A stretch of DNA of 64,000 nt from Pogonophryne albipinna (lineage: Eukaryota; Chordata; Actinopteri; Perciformes; Artedidraconidae). The notes under the pieces are model-generated. The model was not told where the DNA came from and ran no database searches. It was given only the letters and a program-made list of their open reading frames with translations. The translations under genes were made by a program, and so were the position numbers. Shown here piece after piece: positions 55,800-64,000 of this stretch. Position 1 is the first letter of the stretch. Each line of letters starts with the position of its first letter. The stretch is taken from NCBI GenBank assembly GCA_028583405.1, contig CM053243.1, forward strand, positions 21,726,867 through 21,790,866. Reading direction: 5' to 3'.

Positions 55800-56000
55800 C
55801 TCAACAAAGAAAAGTTTTTAGGTTGATTGCTCCAAAAATTAAGTTGTTCCAACTAGTTTTACCACATTATTTAAAAGGATTTTTAAGTTGTATATACTTA
55901 ATTACCATCATTGTGAACACAAGTTTTTGAGTTGACAACCATTTATAAATTAAGTTGCTCCAAATATATTGTATTCAATAGTTGTTGTTTTTTTAGCTTT
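55800..56000. repeat. Possible MITE remnant (AAGTTG-rich)
   Basis: Repeated TTAAGTTGTTCCAACTAG, TTTTTAAGTTGTATATACTT and TTTTTGAGTTGACAACC text resembles a teleost non-autonomous DNA element rich in AAGTTG motifs. No clean ends were found. Confidence 0.4.
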
Positions 56001-57494
56001 TTCATGTTTTTGCCTTTAAATAAATAAATTAATCAATTCCACACAAAAATGTTAGGCAATTCAAACCTGATTCAGTGTGGTTGTCATACACACACGGTAC
56101 ATTGAGTTAGATCAGACACATATTTATGCTCCCTCACAATACACATCATTTTAGAAATGTCTAAATGGGTAAAATAAAAAGTGAATGAAGTGCATGAACT
56201 CACAACTGGCCATGATTCGTTCCATTTCTAATCACTGAAATCTTGATTTAGACTCTGCAATCCTGCAGTGCTGCGGAGAAATACATTGTGTGAGCATTAA
56301 AGCAAAACTCCATTTCTATTCTTGTCGTTCAGCATTTAATACAGGAACTCACACACTGATCAGAACACACTTCCCCAGCTAAAGATTATCCTGGTTATGT
56401 TCTTCCACAGGATTTAGATCCTTCAGTTTGTCTAAGTAAACACAAAGAGCTCTGCACAGCATTTGTATCAAAGATGTTTGATGCAGATTATATCAGGGTT
56501 TTTTGGATTCACATGAATCATAAAAATGTGTGACTGTTACCTTCAGGTATGTGCTATTTTGACATCTAACTCTCTTTCTACCTTATTCAAACTCTCAGGA
56601 TATACCTGTCAGTAATACAAAAAGCTATTGAAATGTATTGAGTACGGTACTTGAGTACACATTTGACCTACTTATGTAATTACAGGTACTTCACACTTCA
56701 CTAGATTTCCGAGGAACATTTTGTACTTTTCACTCACATCCACTTGGATGGAGAATGCAGTGCACCATGTTGAGTGACATCTCTCAACATTTTTGTAACA
56801 TTGTTTGTTATGGACAAAAAGGAACAGTCAGCATGAGACGAGTCTGATAAAATAAATATAAAAATAAATACTGCATTAGCTAAATTAAGTTGGAAGGAAT
56901 TATCCTTTTATGTCTTTCATTGAAATCCATTTTTAAAGTATTTTTCATGTTATCGTGTGCTTTATGTACGAAGCTAGGGCTGACCTAGATGCAAAGTAAA
57001 TATATTCTGGCAATCGGCATCTGTCTAGCAGATGGAGAGCAACGATCGAATGATATGTGCTTTAGAAAGAGAGATGCTCATTTTTAAGGCCACCTGGCTC
57101 TGAACTTATCAAGGGTATACATGCCATACAATGAGCTATAATCCTTATATACTGCAGCAGAAAAATCCATCAATAACCATTTTCTGAATGTCCTCACAGA
57201 ACCCAATTATATGAGCCTTGGAAAACAGATTGCATGACATATTGAAACTCAGAAATTGGCTTCTATCTAAAAGTTTTGTGAAATTTACTTTTTGAACCTC
57301 TACGCCTGCACTCTGCAATGTAATCACGACAACAGTAACCCCTGACCAGCTGTCTCTGGGTTATACAGACTTTTCAATAAACTATTTTTCTTTAATAAAT
57401 TATCTATAAAAACAAAGGTTATATGTGTTTTTTGAGATATGTATCACATTTACATTCCAGAAAGAGGCCTGCGGAGTAACTACTTCAAGACAAG

Positions 57495-57881
57495 TTTGAC
57501 ACTTTGGGGAAATACACTTATTCGCTGTCTGGGCTAGAGTTAGCTGAGAAGAATGATAGCTATCTCACCAGTGTGAAGCAGGAGACAGTAACAGCTTAGC
57601 TAGGCCTATCTTCGCTTCTAAACACATGACTGTCCAATCTGCAGAATTTGAAGTGTAAATTCAACAATTTGCCATTTCACCGAGGGTTGCATGGCAGACT
57701 ATTTCTTGTATAAGACCAATGACTTCCTGGAGTCTTGTTGGAAACTGCTCAGAGTGAAGAAATAGACCAACACGTGATCCAAAAGCTTAACTAAGCTAAT
57801 CGTGTGCTGGCTGAAGCTAATCGATTTTCTCATCTAACACTCGGCACGAAAGCAAATAAGCAAATTTCCCAAAATGTCAAA
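57495..57881. mobile_element. MITE with about 24-bp TIRs
   Basis: The left end TTTGACACTTTGGGGAAATA, continuing to CTTATT, is inverted at the right as AATAAG...AAATTTCCCAAAATGTCAAA with a few mismatches; total 387 bp, non-coding. The interior (GTTAGCTGAGAAGAATGATA, ACAGCTTAGCTAGGC) resembles a widespread fish family with TTTGGGAAATACGCTTATT ends. Confidence 0.7.
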
Positions 57882-60800
57882 TTGTCTTTGCTTGGCCACG
57901 ACATCATCCACTTGGGAGTCAGCAAGCAGCTTGTTTGCTAACATAAATGTCACCAAAAGAGCGAACAGAGGAGACCTACAGTTGACGGACAGGATCAATC
58001 AAGTCAATGACGCTAACAAGAGGGGATCCATTAGCTACGGAGCACAGGTGTCTCAGTCGGGGGAGAATCAGCATGAGAGGGGAATCAGGTCGGAATATCG
58101 ATGTTTTCATGCAGCTGAGCTAAGGTTTGAGTTGATTGGAAAGTGAATGAAGATGTGTGGTGAGCACGTTTGTCAGCACGTCTCTGTGGGACACGTTTCA
58201 GAAGCAACAAAGGAAGACAAGGTGTATCATGTACAGCCAGGGGATTCACACAGATCAGCTTTTGTCAGAAGCCTAAAAAAGCTGTCTGTAAAGCAGTCTT
58301 TTAAATCATTAATCTCTTCATCATTCCGTTAGTCAGTGACTCCCACTGCATTGCAACTGCAGGTTATTATTGTCATTATAATTGTTATTATCAAAAGATG
58401 CTGAAATTACTTAATTGTGGCCTTGGTAAATGTTTTCGGATGTTGTTTCTTATTGTTGTTTCGTAATCAGTAACCCACATTTTAATATCTTCATTGAAGT
58501 TACTGATCCACCACAAATCCAACACACAAATCTGCCTTTGAGCTCTCCTTCATTTGCAGAGGATGGTACCCAGTAATAATTGTGCAATTAGCTGCTGCTT
58601 TTGTGAAGCAGATACTACATAGGCGCAAACAGCAACCAGAAATTAAACAGGAGGCTTCCAAGAATTCAAATTGTGCCATTAGTCTTCATTTTTGTTGACC
58701 GAAATTATCTGAATTTTTAGATCCGTTTACCATTGTATACTATATTCTATAAAATAATGTTCGATTACAAATGTAGACCTAGGATAAAGTAGTTAAATAC
58801 AGTATTCACCATGTTATAATTTTTCAACTGACTTTGGTATGCTAACCTTACAGAGTTGCTAAATACTGGCCTCAAAGTTCTGTATGGCAGCATTATAAGC
58901 AAAGTATTTTCCATGAAAAAAGGTCAAATGTACAATAATTATTAGCAATATATCCCAAAAATATCAGGAATGTACCCGAGGCAAAAAGAAAATCAGGTGA
59001 GAAAAAATAGTATAGTCTTTATAGAATAAAATACACTATTGGTAAAAAAATTCTAAATATTTATTGAAATAAGTATAATATCGGAGGGAACTCACCAGTA
59101 AATATTCTTAAACATAACCTAAATAAATGTGTTGGAGAAGGTAGGTTATTGTTGCCTCACAAATGGCAGTAATGGACTGTTTGACTGCAAAGTGAATGTA
59201 GGAAACAGAATGTGATTGCAATGAAAAATACACAGATTGGACAGATTGGACCCAGAAAGCAGATTTGGACACTTTGGATGACTGGCTCCATTTATAAACA
59301 GGGTCAGAGAGTCATTTGGAAGAGTTCAAAACAGCAAAAGCAGAGCCGAGCACAGTCGACTAACAATCATTATAAATGCTTCTCACTCTGCCTTCCTCAA
59401 TGAAAACAAATGACCTGAGCGGCATTAGACACCGGGGCGAGCAACGCTGATCTTGTTTTTCTAGCAGAAGAGATGTGACAGATTTGTTGATGCCGAAACT
59501 GTTTGATATGCTAATGAACTCTTGTTAGGAAAGAAATGAGGGAAACACTCACTGGCGTATGTATAGTGTGCACAAATAAATGTAAAGAAACAGGCACAAT
59601 ATTCACAGGTACAATATTTGATAAATGGATGGACAATATTGTGCACACCGCTGTGAGACTTCAGAAAACTGTGCTTCAATTCCTACTGTCTCCTTCAGGA
59701 GTAAACAATGAAGCTGAGCTCTACTGTGTGACTCACGGGTAAGGTTGCTCATTTGGGATGTTTTGACACAGTTAGAGAGTTCAGGCAGGGTCAGGAACAA
59801 GTGGCAGAGAAATAGTTTGATGGATAGCTTCAGCCGACAGTTTTGCAACTCAAGCACCATGCACCTTGGAATCAGACCTTGGCAATAAAGAGAGAGCTAA
59901 ACCACAAATCAAAGCTCTTGATTTACTGACCGATATCTCGTTACGTCCATCACCTATACAAGTTCAGAGAATAAGATGCATCTGCAAGGGAGCTGGTCAT
60001 ACTCTGAGAGACAGGATGAGGAATTTGCAATTTCAGGGGACCTTGGCATCCAGCCACTGCTCCTCCACACTGAGATAAACCAGATGAAGTGGTTTGAGCT
60101 CCAAATAAGAAAAGCCCTGGAGGTATATCTGCCAGTGCTCCTCTCTCCTCTCACCCTGACCTCAATCAATGGCTAAAAAATACAAATACATATTTTTAAA
60201 AATGTGATGCCAATTTGGGTTGTTGGCTACTGTCAATCAAATATGATTCAACTACACCCACATATTAAAGATGAAACTGATTTTTTTAGTGCTGAATTGC
60301 TGCTTAGTCATGACTAGTTGATGTTAGCGAGACTTGAAATACATGTTTCAGTGTCTTCAACAACTAAAACAATGAACAAGTTTCTCCTCAGTAGTGTTAG
60401 ATAGTCTGCCTTTCATGATCTGTTGTTATTCTCTGGATATTAACCGAACGTGCCATAGCATGCTGTTGTTTGATTATTACCATTGCATTCACAGCATGTA
60501 GTGTGGTCGAATAGCAATTAGGCCAAATGGGCGGCCACCTATAGATGCATTTTGAATAGCTTTTAATATCAGAACTATTTCCAGAGTAGCACCACTGCCA
60601 GGCCTTCACTGAGTGCTTCAAGGCAATTAAGTCCTGTGCTGTGTGTGTCCATCATCCATCACCTCCGCCTCCCTACAACTGGGAGTCTGTGCAGTACAAA
60701 AATGTGGCACTTATAGTTAAAGAAAATGTTCCCTGTGTTTGATCCTAGCAGCAATGAGAAGTTTCCCTCAAAACATATTTGAAAATATGATCTAACATGC

Positions 60801-62099
60801 TTATTTACATGTTTTATGGTGTAGGAACATAATTACTTAAAAAAAACTGAGTTTTTAAAGTATAGTGGGCTTTATCACTTTGGCTATAACAAACAATGGC
60901 ACCTGATTTACATAGTGCCATGTACAAGGATAAAGATGTGATGCAGTCGTTTCAATCTGCCAAAAAGACTACAAACTGTTGCAGCTTTATGTCACAAATG
61001 GGCTGATTGGAAACACTCCGAGTTAGAAGCTACTCAGTAAGACAAAGACTCATTTGGACTTTCAACATGAAGTCACTTAATGTCAAGTGAGAATCAAAGT
61101 AGAGATGAATGAGAATTTTCACAGAATAATACACAATATGAGCCTCCAACTTGACCTTGTTCTTCTGAGTCACCACTTTGCTTATTATCAAATCTGGTCC
61201 CATTAGCATGTTACATTGAAACGCAACCTCTTTGCCTTATACTGCGATTTAAATAAAACCATAAGAAAAGTTTAGAGGAGAAATTTATTTTTGGTGAAAC
61301 TTCTAACAACTCAGAAACATCTGAAGGGACCGGATTAAAGAGACCTAGTTTAAGTAGGTCAGACAAAAGCGTGGAAAACACTGGTTTAATCCTTAAAATG
61401 CAATGTATTTTATAAATGTATCATGAGGTTTTTGAATTTAAAATCTTAATGTAAAAATGTGCCCGAAATGTAGAGTAGATGTTTAAAGTAGCATAAAATT
61501 CATATAATCAAGTAATTTTAAATTGTAGGGTTACTTTGCACCACTGATTACATAATGATGTTGACTCAAATAAAACTGGGAAACATTGAAAGGATGAGTT
61601 ATTCATGTTATTCTCCCAACTATGACTCCATGTTATCGTTGGCTCGGTTTGTTGAAAAATGATCAGCACATCTTTTTTCATTCTATGCATCCAGTATCAA
61701 GCAGATAAACATCAGTTTTTGACAGATATATTGGATTTTTAATTAGAACTGGAGAGATTAGATATTTAATGGAGCACAACAGGCTCAAGGAGAATGGTGG
61801 GCAAAATCGAAGGAGTCTGATTCAGCCAGAAAAGCAAAATGAGTGTGAAGTGCTGAACTAGTTTCCATCAGGTCGCAGCTATTCGACACAAATTGCACAC
61901 TGGACTGCCATTTGGGGATTTAGGGATACTTACCTCAATGAAAAGAGAAAAAAGGAATGGAGAGTCATTTTTCTCCTTTTTGCTTAAGTTGCCGGCACTC
62001 ACCTCAGAATACCCGTTGGTCTGTTAGTTGGTTGTTTACTCACTAGCCTGAAGTCTTGTGTTTATGAACCACAAACATCTCGTTTTTAAGTAATGATGC

Positions 62100-64000
62100 T
62101 TTTTTTACGCAGGTGGCGAAAAACAAATCTCCAGGTTCACTTTGAAATCTATAAAGAGAGACTTGGCCTTTACAATTTGGAATTGAAAAACGCACGACAA
62201 TCGTTCTTCTCTGACATCATTACCAAAAACAAAAACAACGCACGTGCCTTGTTTGCTACCGTCGACAGACTAACTAACCCCCCAGTGTCAGTAGCCTCTG
62301 AATTTCTATCCACCAGGGCGTGCAATGATTTTGCCTCCTTCTTCACTGACAAAATTCAGAAAATCAGACAAGCAGTCAGTGCCTCTGCATCAGGAACAGC
62401 AAATGTGTTGTCTCTGTGTCCACTTAACATCAATTCAAATCCTCCTCCTGCTGCCTTGATATTATTCCAACAGGATTTTTCAAAGATGTTTTGCCTTGCA
62501 TGGCCTCAGATCTACTTCATATAGTAAACAAATCTCTTCACTCAGGTATTTTTACACAGGCCCTGAAAACTGCAGTCATTAAACCGTTCTTAAAAAAGAA
62601 TAATCTAGATGCTTCAGTAATGAACAATTACAGGCCCATATCAAACCTCCCATTTCTAGGTAAAATCATTGAAAAAGTTGTTTTTCAACAGTTGAGTAAT
62701 TTCTTGCATTTAAATAACTGTTTCGATGTGTTCCAGTCAGGCTTTCGTCCAAACCACAGCACTGAGACTGCTCTTGTAAAGGTCTTCAATGACATCCACT
62801 TAAACACAGACAGTGGCAGAACTTCAGTGTTAGTATTATTAGATCTCAGTGCTGCGTTTGACACTGTTGACCACAACATATTACTAGACCGACTGGAAAA
62901 CTGGGTGGGACTTTCGGAAACAGTTCTAAATTGGTTTGAATCCTACTTAAAGGACAGAAAAAACTTTGTTTCTATAGGTAAATACACATCTGAGTTGACA
63001 AATATGACATGTGGGGTACCTCAAGGCTCCATCTTGGGGCCTCTTCTCTTTAACGTCTACATGCTACCACTGGCTCAGATAATGAAGAACAACAAAATAA
63101 GTTACCATAGCTATGCAGATGACACACAAATTTACGTAACAATTTCACCAGGAGACTATGCTCCAATTCAAACACTGAGTAAGTGCATTGAAAAAATCAA
63201 TGACTGGATGTGTCAGAACTTTCTCCAATTAAACAAAGATAAAACTGAGGTAATGGTTTTTGGAGCCAAGGCAGAACGTATAAAAGTTAGCGCTGAGCTT
63301 CAGTCTGCAATGTTCAAAACAACAGATAAAGCCAGAAATCTAGGTGTAGTCATGGACTCTGACCTGAGTTTCAACAGTCACATTAAAACAGTTACTAAAT
63401 CAGCCTACTATCACCTAAAGAATATATCAAGGATTAAAAGACTAATGTCACAGCAGGATTTGGAAAAAACTTGTCCATGCTTTTATCTTCAGTAGACTCG
63501 ACTACTGCAATGGTGTCTTCACAGGTCTCACTAAAAAATCTATTAGAAAGCTGCAGCTGATTCAGAACGCCGCTGCTCGAGTCCTCACTAACACTAAGAA
63601 AGTGGATCACATCACTCCTGTTCTGAAGTCTTTACACTGGCTTCCTGTGTGTCAATGAATAGATTTCAAAATACTGCTGCTGGTTTATAAAGCACTGAAT
63701 GGTTTAGGCCCAAAATACATTTCTGACCTCCTGCTAAATTATGAACCATCCAGATCTCTCAGGTCTTCAGGGACTGGTCAGCTTTCTGTCCCCAGAGTCA
63801 GAACTAAACATGGTAAAGCAGCGTTCAGTTATTATGCTCCAAATATCTGGAACAAACTCCCAGAAACCTGCAGGTCCGCTGCAACTCTTACTACTTTTAA
63901 ATCCAGGCTGAAGACTTTTCTTTTTGTCGCTGCTTTTAATTGAACTATTCATATCTTAAACTGCACTGTAACTTTTATCCATGTATTTTTTCTTTTAATG
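62100..64000 (+). pseudogene. L2-type LINE, broken reverse transcriptase, runs off window
   Basis: 5'-truncated LINE starting near 62100 at RRWRKTNLQVHFEIYK, with no endonuclease domain. A pre-RT segment reads to about 62450. Sequence is then missing and the frame shifts, after which 62491-63495 encodes most of the RT domain: NYRPISNLPFLGKIIEKVV, SGFRPNHSTETAL, VLLDLSAAFDTVDHNILLDR, GVPQGSILGPLLFNVYM and the catalytic YADDTQIY. A one-base length change in an A-run near 63468 ends that frame. The C-terminal part continues in another frame (FSRLDYCNGVFTGLTKKSIR ... NAAARVLT ... WNKLPETCRSA) with an in-frame TGA near 63656. The 3' tail lies beyond 64000. The copy is dead despite the intact active-site motif. 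Confidence 0.92.

Larger units (their letters stand above)
50191..62088. other. Intergenic DNA downstream of galnt18
   Basis: No gene could be supported on either strand. It contains a repeat tail near 51170, a (TC)n tract, the G-triplet minisatellite and a TIR element. The remaining stretches (50200-51150, 52420-54290, 58000-62080) show only short frames without recognisable product. Confidence 0.65.

Noticed and set aside
57874..58332. Two consecutive + strand open frames after the MITE
   Set aside because: No recognised product, no splice or promoter context; the first starts inside the MITE end.
1..64000. CRISPR arrays, operons, prophage or plasmid functions
   Set aside because: The window is vertebrate nuclear DNA; no direct repeats with unique spacers and no prokaryotic gene arrangement are present.

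Overview
The window is vertebrate, almost certainly teleost fish, genomic DNA: AT-rich, with large introns, GT-AG splice sites and many fish-type interspersed repeats. These include a tRNA-derived SINE, L2-type LINEs, solo LTRs, TIR-bearing MITE-like elements and microsatellites. There are no bacterial-type genes or operons.

One protein-coding gene is clear. It lies on the + strand and runs from about 8789 to 49265 (3' UTR to about 50190). It encodes a GalNAc-transferase-like protein of the Y subfamily and is best matched to GALNT18. Ten coding exons can be placed exactly by GT-AG sites and unbroken reading phase. They give 529 codons plus a stop: end of the stem, the GT-A catalytic domain, and the C-terminal ricin-type lectin domain. 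The first coding exon, with the N-terminal cytoplasmic tail, membrane anchor and most of the stem, is not in the window and must lie upstream, so 1-8788 is read as the end of intron 1.

Layout. 1-8788: intron 1, with a 145-bp direct duplication (2251 and 4800) whose second copy abuts a LINE 3' tail. 8985-20852: introns 2-3, with a solo LTR (14578-15037), a 1.7-kb inverted-repeat element containing a perfect 16-bp palindrome three times (16402-18096), a TTAA-flanked element (18461-19346) and a SINE. 21037-23052: intron 4, with a decayed antisense LINE. 23613-38353: the 14.7-kb intron 6, with a second solo LTR (37712-38149) and an exon-like GC-rich block. 38540-49118: introns 7-10, including a perfect 21-bp-arm hairpin at 38666. 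50190-62090: apparently gene-free DNA with a 1.1-kb G-triplet minisatellite (54523-55612) and a TIR element (57495-57881). 62100-64000: a broken L2-type LINE running off the window end.

No multi-gene system was found. The most unusual objects are the quadruplex-prone minisatellite, the palindrome-bearing inverted-repeat element, the LINE-tail-linked duplication and the 21-bp hairpin. All repeat-family names were given by eye without a database search.
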